Below are positions 23,924-32,244 of a stretch of DNA of 35,888 nt, in pieces. Source of the stretch: SAR86 cluster bacterium. Its GTDB lineage: Bacteria > Pseudomonadota > Gammaproteobacteria > Pseudomonadales > Pseudohongiellaceae. Position 1 is the first letter of the stretch; every line of letters starts with the position of its first letter. The notes below the pieces were generated by a model. That model did not search any database and was not told the DNA's origin. It saw nothing but the letters and a program-made list of their open reading frames with translations. The position numbers and the translations under genes are program-made. The DNA is taken from positions 1 to 35,888 of the forward strand of contig NVUL01000058.1 of the NCBI GenBank assembly GCA_002401885.1, in the 5' to 3' direction.

Positions 23924-24568
23924 ATGCGCAATTCTAATGCTGGGAAAGTAGCAATATTCTCCACCCTTGCAGTATCGCTGCTATTTGGCACTTCGCTCTC
24001 CGCCGAATCCTACAAAAAGATTTCCCGTACGATCGATGTGGCAGCTCATGGATCGGTTCAAATAGAGGCGTCTGTCGCTGAGATGGAAATAGAATTCTAC
24101 GATGGCGATGAGATCGAGCTAGAGATTGAGCTCGAATCGAACGGGCATTGGTTCGCATGGCGGCGGGGCGATGTTGATCACGTAGAGTTGGAAGTCCGCA
24201 CGACGGAGAACAAACTCTTTCTAGGTATCGTTGAGCAGAAAGTGGAGCAGCACTGGCGGGTTAAGATGCCTTCAAAGCTCGCCATTGGCATTGATGTTGG
24301 GGTGGGCGACATCGAATTAGAGGGCCTCTCTAATAACCTCGCGATGGAGCTTGGGGTTGGATCCGTCCGCGTGGAAATCGACGACACCGACTATGCCGTG
24401 ATACACGCCTCCGTTGGGGTGGGTGACACGGCGATAAAAGGCTTTTCTGGCGAACACGTAGACAATGAGCGCACCTTCATGAGTTCCGACTCTTATTACT
24501 ACGGTGATGGCGAGCTAGAGATAGACATAGAAGTTGGAGTCGGCGACGTGGAAGTAAGGAGTCGTTAG
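23924..24568 (+). CDS. Exported repeat protein, DUF4097-like
   Basis: 214 residues with a signal peptide (about 1-26, ending SLSAES). The mature part is acidic and beta-rich, with a repeated G-V-G-D/S unit: VGVGDIELEGL, LGVGSVRVEI, VGVGDTAIKGF and VGVGDVEVRSR at intervals of about 25 to 60 residues. This is the pattern of DUF4097/DUF4098 'putative adhesin' beta-helix proteins. GAGG precedes the ATG. It lies 82 bases after the tectonin gene and could share its transcript. It converges on the DUF1801 gene with only 24 bases between stops. No binding partner is known. Confidence 0.8.
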   Translation: MRNSNAGKVAIFSTLAVSLLFGTSLSAESYKKISRTIDVAAHGSVQIEASVAEMEIEFYDGDEIELEIELESNGHWFAWRRGDVDHVELEVRTTENKLFLGIVEQKVEQHWRVKMPSKLAIGIDVGVGDIELEGLSNNLAMELGVGSVRVEIDDTDYAVIHASVGVGDTAIKGFSGEHVDNERTFMSSDSYYYGDGELEIDIEVGVGDVEVRSR

Positions 24569-24592
24569 TTGGTCGCTGTTGCTCCGGCTCGC

Positions 24593-25045
24593 TCAACGAT
24601 TTCTAGCCTGTTCGTAACTCGCTATCCATTGCTCGACATCGCGCTTGGCACAGAGCTCCGCAATTAGCTGAAAGGGTATCTGCTCTGGTTGCCGGAAGCG
24701 GATACAGCTCTTTCCCATATCTAACTTTGTATTTACCTGTTTCGGATATTCTTCAACAAACCAGGTCATTAGCTCTGCATCCACGTACATACCGAAGTGA
24801 TAGAGAGCAATGAAGTTCTTCTGCGACGCAAAGCTAATGAACGGTAGGGGAGTATTCTTCGTGGTGTGGTAGCCGGGCGGATACAAGCTTAGAGGAACAA
24901 CATAGTTAGGCATCGAGGTCATTTGCTCCTCGAATCCCGCAGGTAAGTTATTTGCTATCACGTCACGTAACTTTGCGGCTGCCTCGTTTCGTTCCTCATC
25001 GAGTGCCGCAATATAATTATCGACTGCAGTATTCTTGCTAATCAT
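24593..25045 (-). CDS. DUF1801 family protein
   Basis: 150 residues of the YdhG/DUF1801 fold, small cytoplasmic proteins of unknown function. Recognisable stretches are VDNYIAALDEERNEAAAKLR, FISFASQKNFIALYHFG and DMGKSCIRFRQPEQIPFQLI. I chose the ATG at 25045 because the protein then begins as the family does; a GTG at 25093 would add 16 residues with no conservation that I can see. It appears to be a single-gene unit. Confidence 0.85.
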   Translation of the reverse strand: MISKNTAVDNYIAALDEERNEAAAKLRDVIANNLPAGFEEQMTSMPNYVVPLSLYPPGYHTTKNTPLPFISFASQKNFIALYHFGMYVDAELMTWFVEEYPKQVNTKLDMGKSCIRFRQPEQIPFQLIAELCAKRDVEQWIASYEQARNR

Positions 25046-25230
25046 AGTGCTTAGAATTATCACAGTTTCAGATTCGCCGCGACTGCTTTCCACTCTCTGC
25101 CGAAAATATCACTGCGCCATGGTTTCGTATCACTAGGGTATTGCCTATACTGCCATATCTCGCGAGTTAGTCAGCGTCATCGAGTGTTCGGTTTGATCTA
25201 GAGAAATGTCCTGAACTATGGTTCTAAACT

Positions 25231-26646
25231 ATGTATGAAGCAAATTGGATGTCTATTCTTCCTCCGCTGCTGGCAATTGCGCTGGCGATCATCACGCGGC
25301 AGGTAATACTCTCATTGAGTGTCGGCATATGGATAGGCTTCTGTCTGCTCGAGTCTGTTAATCCGTTGACCGGCATTGGCCTAGCACTTGACGGTGTTGT
25401 GAATGTGTTCTCCGATGCCGGGGATACGCGCGTCCTCATGTTCACGCTCATCATCGGCGGCCTGATTGCCACTATCGAAAAGCTCGGCGGTGTGCGCGGT
25501 TTTATTCATCTCCTAGAACATCGCAATTGGGTAACGAATGGCAAGCGTGCGCAGTGGTTGGCCTACGCGACTGGTATCGTTGTCTTTATCGAATCGAACA
25601 TCACGCTACTTATTGCGGGAGCAATATCGCGGCCGCTTTTCGATCGTTACAAAATTTCGCGGGAGAAGCTCGCCTACATTATCGACTCGACCTCGGCGCC
25701 TATCTGCGTACTTATCCCATTGAATGCCTGGGGCGCGGTGATCATCAGCCTCTTAGGCTCCGCCGAGATTGACAATCCAATTGACGTTTTTATCTATGCA
25801 ATACCATTCAATCTCTATCCTATTGTCGTAATACTCTTTTGCGGCTTCGTCATAGTTAGAAATGTAGAAATCGGTCCGATGAAGAAGGCGCAGGAGCGTA
25901 CCGAGGCGGGTGAACTGCTCTGGGCGAATGCGACGCCGATGGTCGATCCATCAATTCTTTCTCAACAAGTTGATCACACCGATGCGGATAAGGCGCGATT
26001 CATGATCGTGCCTATCGCCGTCATGGTTATTAGTATGCCATTGGGCTTGATTGTGACAGGCGACGGGGATCTTAGCGCGGGCTCAGGCTCCACATCTGTT
26101 CTATGGGCCGTATTGGCCGCGCTAGTTACATCTTGGGGGCTTGCTCTACAACAGCGACGATTGAGTCTAGAAGAGTTGATGCAGATATTCTTGAAGGGAG
26201 CAGGGGGGTTGTTACCCGTTACGATGATCTTGCTGTTCGCACTCGCGCTCGGCGACGTGGCGAATCTGCTGGGAACTGGCGCCTATGTGGCGCAGCTGGT
26301 GCAGCAAAACATCCCGTTAGCTCTGCTACTGCCCTTGTTGTTTATTATTTCCGGCTTTATCGCCTTCGCGATCGGCTCGAGCTGGGGTACGTTCGCGATC
26401 ATGATTCCGCTCGCTATGCAGATCGCCGTTCCGCTAGATTTGAACAGCTCGCTATTTTTGGCTGCAGTTTTGTCAGGGTCAGTCTTTGGTGATCATGCAT
26501 CACCGATTAGCGACACGACTGTCGTTGCTTCGATGGCATCGGCTACTGACCATATAGACCATGTTAGAACGCAACTACCCTATGCGCTAATAAGCGGCGC
26601 TATAGCTGCGTTTGGTTTTCTCCTGGTTAGTGCGTTTCTACTCTAG
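25231..26646 (+). CDS. NhaC family Na+/H+ antiporter
   Basis: 471 residues with about 11 to 12 membrane helices. The C-terminal signature SVFGDHASPISDTTVVASMA and the TDHIDHVRTQLPYAL stretch are typical of NhaC-type antiporters, as is FIAFAIGSSWGTFAIMIPLA. It exchanges Na+ (or a related cation or metabolite couple) for protons at the inner membrane. Some NhaC relatives exchange malate/lactate or amino acids, so the substrate is open. The ATG at 25231 has no strong ribosome site; an in-frame ATG at 25249 is an alternative. It converges on the cyclase gene. Confidence 0.9.
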   Translation: MYEANWMSILPPLLAIALAIITRQVILSLSVGIWIGFCLLESVNPLTGIGLALDGVVNVFSDAGDTRVLMFTLIIGGLIATIEKLGGVRGFIHLLEHRNWVTNGKRAQWLAYATGIVVFIESNITLLIAGAISRPLFDRYKISREKLAYIIDSTSAPICVLIPLNAWGAVIISLLGSAEIDNPIDVFIYAIPFNLYPIVVILFCGFVIVRNVEIGPMKKAQERTEAGELLWANATPMVDPSILSQQVDHTDADKARFMIVPIAVMVISMPLGLIVTGDGDLSAGSGSTSVLWAVLAALVTSWGLALQQRRLSLEELMQIFLKGAGGLLPVTMILLFALALGDVANLLGTGAYVAQLVQQNIPLALLLPLLFIISGFIAFAIGSSWGTFAIMIPLAMQIAVPLDLNSSLFLAAVLSGSVFGDHASPISDTTVVASMASATDHIDHVRTQLPYALISGAIAAFGFLLVSAFLL

Positions 26647-26677
26647 CTACGCCTGTTAATGTGTAAAGTGAGGCCGC

Positions 26678-28267
26678 CTAGTCCATCGCTCTAATTTCCG
26701 TTATCGGAATCATTTCGATATCTTTGTACTTGTCGCTTGCCTGGTTGTTGACGTCAATTAGGTTGCCGATGCTGGAGTAGGTGTCGGTGACGAATACCGA
26801 CTCTTCGTTCTGGGTCTTGCGCGTGATGCCGAAATTAATCTTGTCTCTTTTCTGTTGTGGTATCTGATTTAACATATTCTTCGTGGCCCAGACTGATCCA
26901 TTTCTGGCAAAATCACTAATGCGTGAGGCGTAGTTTATTGTCTCACCCAGAACAGTGAACTCAACATGACCGCCAGCGTGATAACTGCCGAACCATTCCT
27001 GGCCCTCGTTGAGGCCAATATTCAGAAATATGTCGCTGAACCAGCCCTTGCGTGCCTGCCACTGTTGGGTGATTCCCTTCATCATGCTCTGTAACTCGAG
27101 AGAGCACTGTATCGCGTTAAGCTTGTAGTCGCAGTCAGGCTGCGGGAAGAAGTAGTACACCATGCCATCGCCTGCGTGCTTGCCGTATGTGCCATAGTAT
27201 TTTCGAAAAATTGGCGCGCTTTCCTGCCAGATATTGTTGATCAGTTCGAAGTATTCTTCTGCGGGTAGCTCTGAACAAATTTTTATCGAATTCTGCACGT
27301 CTGCCACCATCACCGTGACATCGGTGAGATAGGGCTTACGTTGCTTCAACAGTTGGTTGATAACTTGATTACGCTTGCTGAGAAATTCTAGGAGATAGTT
27401 GTCGTCCAAGACAACCGGGCTGTAAGTGAAGAATATCCCCTCGCGGTAGAAGCATATATACAGGTCATGAGGGGTGAGTTCATTGCTGCCATCTAGCAAC
27501 ATGGCGGGGAAGTGAATCATAGGTTCCTTTCCCACCGGCTGTACGGTCTCATATATGTCTTTCAAGATGCCCAGCTGATTGCCATCTAGGGCCGAGTAGA
27601 TCTTCATGAGGGCCTGCTGGCTCAGCCGTTTCTTTCCCGCTGCGAGATGTGGGATGAGTAAATCACGTATTCTGTCGGCATCGTCTGCCGATTCAGTCCC
27701 GAATAGCAGTTGCAGGAGATTGCGGGATTCGAGATCGCCGGGCAGGTCGGTATTATGGCTGAAGAATGAATATTGGGCTTTATTGTTCCACCAGATCAAC
27801 TCGAAGTTGTTGTTGACCATATAGGCCGGACCAGGCAAATCTTCGATACTGCCATCGAAGGATAGATTCTGGCTCAGGGTAGGCGACAAATTGCCGGGCG
27901 ATCCCTGCCCAGCATCCGAGGAAAGAGATGATGTATTACGAAATCTTGTATCTTGGAGCGTATTCCCACTCTGATTCGGGGCTCCCGTAGCAGAAGTGGT
28001 AATTGGTTCACTCTGCATATCTTGAGCTAGGGAGGCGCTAAGTTGTTCCGCGATCTGGGCCATGCTCATCCCTTGTTTCTTGAGTTGCTGCACTTGCTGT
28101 ATGCGCTGTACGGCCGCATCGTCGAAGTAGCCAAGGCGGGTAGCGCGTCCCTCATTCTCTCCTGGCGTCCGGATTACCGGGTTGGGGAGTATGCCTAGGG
28201 CAACGTAGTTGTTAAGGGTTGCTCTTGAAATACTAGTAATTTCAATAAGTTGCTTACTGTTCAGCAT
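26678..28267 (-). CDS. MerR-type HTH fused to a class III nucleotide cyclase
   Basis: 529 residues. An N-terminal MerR-like winged helix-turn-helix spans about 1-85 (ISRATLNNYVALGILPNP, GYFDDAAVQRIQQVQQLKKQ). A Ser/Gln-rich linker and a PAS-like segment (LPGPAYMVNNNFELIWWNN, about 144-162) follow. Residues 315-490 form an adenylate/guanylate cyclase domain. The two metal aspartates are Asp323 (VMVADVQNS) and Asp367 (KHAGDGMVYYF); the transition-state Asn445 and Arg449 are in LGETINYASRI, so it looks active. No membrane helix is present. A DNA-binding cyclase on one chain is unusual. Which cyclic nucleotide is made cannot be told. It is divergent from glpE, with palindromic half-sites in between. 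Confidence 0.88.
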   Translation of the reverse strand: MLNSKQLIEITSISRATLNNYVALGILPNPVIRTPGENEGRATRLGYFDDAAVQRIQQVQQLKKQGMSMAQIAEQLSASLAQDMQSEPITTSATGAPNQSGNTLQDTRFRNTSSLSSDAGQGSPGNLSPTLSQNLSFDGSIEDLPGPAYMVNNNFELIWWNNKAQYSFFSHNTDLPGDLESRNLLQLLFGTESADDADRIRDLLIPHLAAGKKRLSQQALMKIYSALDGNQLGILKDIYETVQPVGKEPMIHFPAMLLDGSNELTPHDLYICFYREGIFFTYSPVVLDDNYLLEFLSKRNQVINQLLKQRKPYLTDVTVMVADVQNSIKICSELPAEEYFELINNIWQESAPIFRKYYGTYGKHAGDGMVYYFFPQPDCDYKLNAIQCSLELQSMMKGITQQWQARKGWFSDIFLNIGLNEGQEWFGSYHAGGHVEFTVLGETINYASRISDFARNGSVWATKNMLNQIPQQKRDKINFGITRKTQNEESVFVTDTYSSIGNLIDVNNQASDKYKDIEMIPITEIRAMD

Positions 28268-28304
28268 GGCATGGTCACTCCAGTTACTATTTCGGCAGTA
28301 TAAT

Positions 28305-28393
28305 TAGACTGTATAGCCCTGTCAACTGTCTAAATAGGCTGTATAGAAAGACTGCCTATCTGTGCTGTCTAATTAGACAGCTTGGATAGACAG
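28305..28393. promoter_or_regulatory. Cluster of CTGTCTA/TAGACAG half-sites between merR-cyclase and glpE
   Basis: The perfect palindrome GCTGTCTAATTAGACAGC lies at 28364-28381. Related sites nearby are TAGACTGTATAG (28305-28316), CTGTCTAAATAG (28326-28337), GGCTGTATAG (28337-28346) and TAGACAG (28387-28393). At least five half-sites in about 90 bases, 38 to 126 bases before the MerR-type gene, suggest an autoregulatory operator. Confidence 0.6.
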
Positions 28394-28483
28394 CAGCCTG
28401 ACTGCACTACTGGGATAGGCGGTGCCAGCTGCAGAAACTGCTATCATCGCCTTTTCGGCAGATGTCATGAGGAGTCGCTACAA

Positions 28484-28810
28484 ATGGAATTCAAGCGAAT
28501 TGATGTACAGGAGGCACGGGCACTGCTCGATGCAGCGCCAGAGAATGGCCTGCAGATTATCGATATTCGGGACGAGCAATCCTACGCGAATGGCCACATT
28601 AGCTCCGCGCTACATCTCGACAATAGCAGCGTGCAACCCTTCGTTGAGAATGCCGATACCAGCAAGCCTCTCCTCGTGTATTGCTATCACGGCAACATGA
28701 GCCAGTCGGCGGCTGCCTATTTTGGCGAACAGGGCTTCGAAGAGACCTATAGTATGGATGGGGGTTTCAGCGACTGGGAAGTCAATTTTACCGATAAGAT
28801 TGAAGCCTGA
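28484..28810 (+). CDS. glpE: Thiosulfate sulfurtransferase GlpE-type rhodanese
   Basis: 108 residues, a single-domain rhodanese the same size as E. coli GlpE. The catalytic Cys67 is in LVYCYHGNMSQSAA, close to the E. coli CYHGNSS loop; DIRDEQSYANGHI and GGFSDWE also match. It transfers sulfur from thiosulfate to cyanide or thioredoxin-like acceptors in the cytoplasm. I chose the ATG at 28484, with AGGAG nine bases upstream; an in-frame extension back to 28382 has no similarity to the family. It shares its upstream region with the cyclase gene, so it could be a target of that regulator. Confidence 0.93.
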   Translation: MEFKRIDVQEARALLDAAPENGLQIIDIRDEQSYANGHISSALHLDNSSVQPFVENADTSKPLLVYCYHGNMSQSAAAYFGEQGFEETYSMDGGFSDWEVNFTDKIEA

Positions 28811-28841
28811 GGATTTTGCCGGATAAGCAGTTAACTAGACA

Positions 28842-28856
28842 CTTGCTCTAGGCAAG
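28842..28856. terminator. Hairpin between convergent glpE and membrane protein gene
   Basis: CTTGC-TCTAG-GCAAG (28842-28856) has outer arms AGCAG (28826-28830) and CTGCT (28857-28861). It lies 32 bases after glpE and before the converging gene's stop. No long T-run, so a terminator is only possible. Confidence 0.35.
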
Positions 28857-28888
28857 CTGCTAATAGCTCAGGCCTAACTGCTAAGTTT

Positions 28889-28909
28889 TAGGAGCTAGGA
28901 GCTAGGAGC
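28889..28909. repeat. Three tandem copies of TAGGAGC
   Basis: The 7-bp unit TAGGAGC occurs three times without gaps and runs into TAGC. The stop codon of the minus-strand membrane protein gene (28902-28904) lies inside it. Replication slippage here would change the very C-terminus of that protein. Confidence 0.7.
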
Positions 28910-29330
28910 TAGCGGATTCTTCTCCGTCGCGCTTGGCAAACATGCGTTTCGCCGTCATCGCCGTCACCATATAGATCAGATTAATCATCGCCCAGGCGAA
29001 TATTTCCAGTGCCCACAGCTCGTGAGCGCTAGCATCGAATTGCTTGCTAACAACGATAAGCGCGCCCCAGAGCAACAAGCCGAGTAGTGGCAACCCCGAG
29101 ACCAGCCCCCAATTTCTATCCCAGTGTCGAATAGCGGCGACATTCAACACGGCACTACCTGCGGTGGCGGCGAGTACCAGAAGCGTAATCACCAGGCTCC
29201 AGCTGCTAGTAGAGTCTGCGCTAGTCGCTGAGGCGGCTATTGCCGAGCTGCTACTCAGTGCGAGTAAGCAGAGAATGATAGGTGCGGTGAATAGGCGAGT
29301 ATTCGTTTTTCGGTCTTGCTGAGTAATCAC
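28902..29330 (-). CDS. Small exported/membrane protein of unknown function
   Basis: 142 residues of no family I recognise. An N-terminal hydrophobic stretch at about 15-33 ends AIAAS and may be a signal peptide. Three further hydrophobic segments lie near 44-66, 75-95 and 106-127. The C-terminus is short and charged (KRMFAKRDGEESASS). The start is a GTG with AAGAGA about seven bases upstream. The nearest gene on the same strand is the cyclase regulator beyond glpE, so it is probably transcribed alone. Confidence 0.65.
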   Translation of the reverse strand: MITQQDRKTNTRLFTAPIILCLLALSSSSAIAASATSADSTSSWSLVITLLVLAATAGSAVLNVAAIRHWDRNWGLVSGLPLLGLLLWGALIVVSKQFDASAHELWALEIFAWAMINLIYMVTAMTAKRMFAKRDGEESASS

Positions 29331-29572
29331 AGATGTATCTCTTGTTGTGTTTCGATATTTGCTGATGCAGCAGATACGAGATTAGACCAAAGCATTTCGA
29401 ATTGGGGAAGCACTCTTTTATGTCTTGAAGCTGCGCATGGGCTCACAATTTGTCACTATTGAACTCGGTTAGCGTTGCCGAGTTGGTACAAGAGTTTAGT
29501 ACAATGGCCGCCACTATCTGCGCCAATTGGGCGCGAACAGTTGATCAAGTAACCATACATCGGGAGTAAATA

Positions 29573-30490
29573 ATGAATAGGCGAGTCACTGCGGGAATAT
29601 TTCTGCTAGCTACATTAACAGGTTGTGCCAACGGATTGTCCTCAGCTCTGGCACCGGACAGAATTGTAGCTGAACGCGGAGGGTTTGTTCCCGAAGGCAT
29701 CGAGTATGACAATAATCGTAACCGCTTCCTCACAGGCTCTATCGCCGATGGAACAATCTATGAGGTGACCTCTAACGGCCGCCTAATTCCTGCTATAACG
29801 TCGCCAGATCTGAATGCCTCGGTTGGCATCGAGGTCGACGAATCCCGTGACATCTTGTTCGTCGCGAACTCCAATACGGGAATCTCCAGCGGAGCGGCTG
29901 AGCTAGGCATCTATAACTTAGCTACCGGCGAGCAGCTCGCCATGGTTGACCTCGCGGCAAGTATTCCAAATAAGCCGGCTGATGCTGCCCATTTCGCTAA
30001 TGACGTAGCAGTAAGCAAGGCAGGAGTTGCCTATGTCACCGATAGCAGAATGAAGATCGTCTATAAGGTAGACAAATACTATCGAGCGAGTGTGCTGATT
30101 GACTTTGGCGTCGATGCTGAATTTGGATTAAATGGCATCGAGTATCACCCTGCCGGCTATCTAATATTGGCATCGCCGGGGACCGGTCAGTTCATTAGAG
30201 TTCCGGTCGACAACCCGCAGCGCTGGGCGTTGATTGACCTGGATGTTCCTGCGACGGGCGTGGATGGCATCGTTTGGGCATCCGACGGAAGCTTAGCCGG
30301 AGTATCGAATAATAGAAGCAGGGCAGTGAAGTATCAGAGCGACGACAACTGGAGATCCGCACGACTGACTGGCATGGCGAGCTATTCAGGACAGTCTACG
30401 ACGGGCGCCGTAGTTGGAGATGAGATCTACGTCGTACAGCCGCATTTTTCTGATGACGAGCCACCGGAAATATTGCGCGCTAAATTTTAA
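29573..30490 (+). CDS. Lipoprotein with SMP-30/gluconolactonase-like propeller
   Basis: 305 residues. The N-terminal signal ends with a lipobox, LTGC, placing Cys18 as the lipidated residue. The rest resembles the SMP-30/NHL-type six-bladed propeller: FVPEGIEYDNNRNRFLTGS, VGIEVDESRDILFVAN, FANDVAVSKAGVAYVTDS and LNGIEYHPAGYLILAS are blade starts. SMP-30 relatives hydrolyse lactones, using acidic and Asn metal ligands; E42 and N140-D141 could fill such roles. The catalytic function is not certain. GGGAG precedes the ATG. It converges on the TPR-like gene. Confidence 0.8.
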   Translation: MNRRVTAGIFLLATLTGCANGLSSALAPDRIVAERGGFVPEGIEYDNNRNRFLTGSIADGTIYEVTSNGRLIPAITSPDLNASVGIEVDESRDILFVANSNTGISSGAAELGIYNLATGEQLAMVDLAASIPNKPADAAHFANDVAVSKAGVAYVTDSRMKIVYKVDKYYRASVLIDFGVDAEFGLNGIEYHPAGYLILASPGTGQFIRVPVDNPQRWALIDLDVPATGVDGIVWASDGSLAGVSNNRSRAVKYQSDDNWRSARLTGMASYSGQSTTGAVVGDEIYVVQPHFSDDEPPEILRAKF

Positions 30491-30532
30491 GATAGCTTAA
30501 GCGCGCGTTATTTCGGTTTAACAAATGGCTGC

Positions 30533-32116
30533 TTAGTATTTCGTGCTAGGCAGCCAGATGTCGGCGTAACGTAGTGCCTCGAAGAGGTCCTTGTCGATAA
30601 CAGAATCAGACTCCCCCATCATAGCTAGCGCCTGCTGTATGCCAAACAAAGACCAAATGTTATGAGGGTGCTCACTCAGATCTTGACGATAGACTTCTAA
30701 CGCACTGTCGTACGCCTGCAGTTCCATATAGGCGGCGCCCAACCAGTGTCGTGGAGAAAAAGGCAGGGGCTCAGGCTCATCGTAATTAAGATCGTCATAG
30801 TAGTCAGTAGCGAGTCGGAAAGCTTCGGCAGCTGCTTCTATATTCCCCTCAGTCCAGGCGATCTCGCCTTCCAGGATTCCAGCAAGCGCACCAACTATAT
30901 CTTTGCCGGCATGGAAGCGGAAGCGTGCGGTAGTCGCCTCGGTAAGCTCTTTAAGTGACTGCATGATGCCTCTTGCCTTGTCGGTGTCACCTGACTTCAG
31001 AGCGGCGTAGCCTTGTGAGAAATCATACATACTAATATTAATTTCACCCGTTGGCGGTTCGGTAATATCCAATACTTCATCGAAACGGCCGAAGCGGATC
31101 AACGCCATGCTATGCATCGAGGTGTTGTTGTTCAGTTTGGCAAGATCCTTTGCTGCTTGAACAGCCGCGGCGCTTTCTCCACCCATGCTCGCAGCATAGT
31201 AGAGCATCGTTAGATTATGAGTCGGGTAGATAGCGAAGCCTTCTCCGATTGCGGCCTTCTGATCGGATTGCCAGGCTAGGGTGTTCGCGCGCACGGCATC
31301 GTGCCATAGGCCCATCTCGTTCCAAGTATGGCTGGGCATGTGATTGATGTGACTGGCGCCAGGAATGGAGTTGCCTAAGAACCGCGCGCAGGGTGCTGCG
31401 AGTTCTGGTGTAGGCGTAGACTCCGTCGCATGCACGAGCAGGTGGCAGGCGCCCGGGTGACGGATGTCTTTTTCTAGCACGCCCAGCAGTACACCGTGCA
31501 GTCGAATCACGTTTGGATCATCAAGCTGACGATAGCCGCGACGTTCTTCAAGCAAGAACAACGATTCGCCGTACAGCGTTGCTATGTCGAGGTCATCTGA
31601 GTGCTTCGCAGAGAGCTCTCCCATGGCATGGGCGTAGGCTTGGTCTTGAGTGCGTCGAGTCTCTGGATCGAATTCGTCGATGTAGCGAACGGCGAGCGCT
31701 CGAATCATGTCGGCTTCTTTTGCCGTGGCGCTATCGATTCTAGCTAAGGCTTGTTGCAATGCATTGTAGGCGCGCGGCGACTGCGCGGTGGTCATCGCGC
31801 CATTCAGGTAGGAGCCCCAACTCCATGCCTCGCCCCAGTAACAGATCGCACAATCAGGATCAGCCATGTTTGAGGCTTGGAATGAGCGTGCTGCGTCGTC
31901 CTTAGCGAAGGAGTACATCAATTGAAACCCCTGGTCGAAATAGGCCTGAGCCATTTCGTTGTCAGACGAGATAGGGAAGTGGAAGTCACCCATCGCGCTA
32001 TCAAACAGTTTCATAGGTTCGTTGAAGGAATCGGGATAGTCGATTTCTTGCGCGAGGGAATTCATGCCGATGCCGTAACAGCATAGCGCGGCTAACGCCG
32101 TAGAGAGTTGGTTCAT
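30533..32116 (-). CDS. Exported TPR-like repeat protein
   Basis: 527 residues with a signal peptide (about 1-22, ending NSLAQ). The mature part is helical with tetratricopeptide-like repeats: MAQAYFDQGFQLMYSFAKDD, ARSFQASNMADPDCAICYWG, AAEAFRLATDYYDD and YDSALEVYRQDLSEHPHNIW. His-rich segments (HLLVHATES, HINHMPSHTWNEMGLWHD) resemble exported TPR proteins of unknown function found in marine bacteria. Probably a periplasmic scaffold or binding protein. It lies downstream of the AbgT-type gene on the same strand, but a strong palindromic terminator at 32143-32170 separates them. Confidence 0.75.
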   Translation of the reverse strand: MNQLSTALAALCCYGIGMNSLAQEIDYPDSFNEPMKLFDSAMGDFHFPISSDNEMAQAYFDQGFQLMYSFAKDDAARSFQASNMADPDCAICYWGEAWSWGSYLNGAMTTAQSPRAYNALQQALARIDSATAKEADMIRALAVRYIDEFDPETRRTQDQAYAHAMGELSAKHSDDLDIATLYGESLFLLEERRGYRQLDDPNVIRLHGVLLGVLEKDIRHPGACHLLVHATESTPTPELAAPCARFLGNSIPGASHINHMPSHTWNEMGLWHDAVRANTLAWQSDQKAAIGEGFAIYPTHNLTMLYYAASMGGESAAAVQAAKDLAKLNNNTSMHSMALIRFGRFDEVLDITEPPTGEINISMYDFSQGYAALKSGDTDKARGIMQSLKELTEATTARFRFHAGKDIVGALAGILEGEIAWTEGNIEAAAEAFRLATDYYDDLNYDEPEPLPFSPRHWLGAAYMELQAYDSALEVYRQDLSEHPHNIWSLFGIQQALAMMGESDSVIDKDLFEALRYADIWLPSTKY

Positions 32117-32142
32117 AGTATGTTCCTACTATTTAGTGGAGT

Positions 32143-32170
32143 CTGAAAAAGTCACGCGTGACTTTTTCAG
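32143..32170. terminator. Perfect 28-bp palindrome, bidirectional terminator-like
   Basis: CTGAAAAAGTCACG (32143-32156) is followed directly by its exact reverse complement. The GC core GTCACGCGTGAC is flanked by A5 and T5, so either strand reads as hairpin plus T-run. It most likely ends the AbgT-type transcript. An operator for the TPR gene is an alternative. Confidence 0.7.
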
Positions 32171-32244
32171 GGTCGACTGCTTAGTTCTAAAAATTAAATT
32201 GTCAGTTTGTAGATAGTATCCGTAGTCTATCCAGCGAAATTGAT

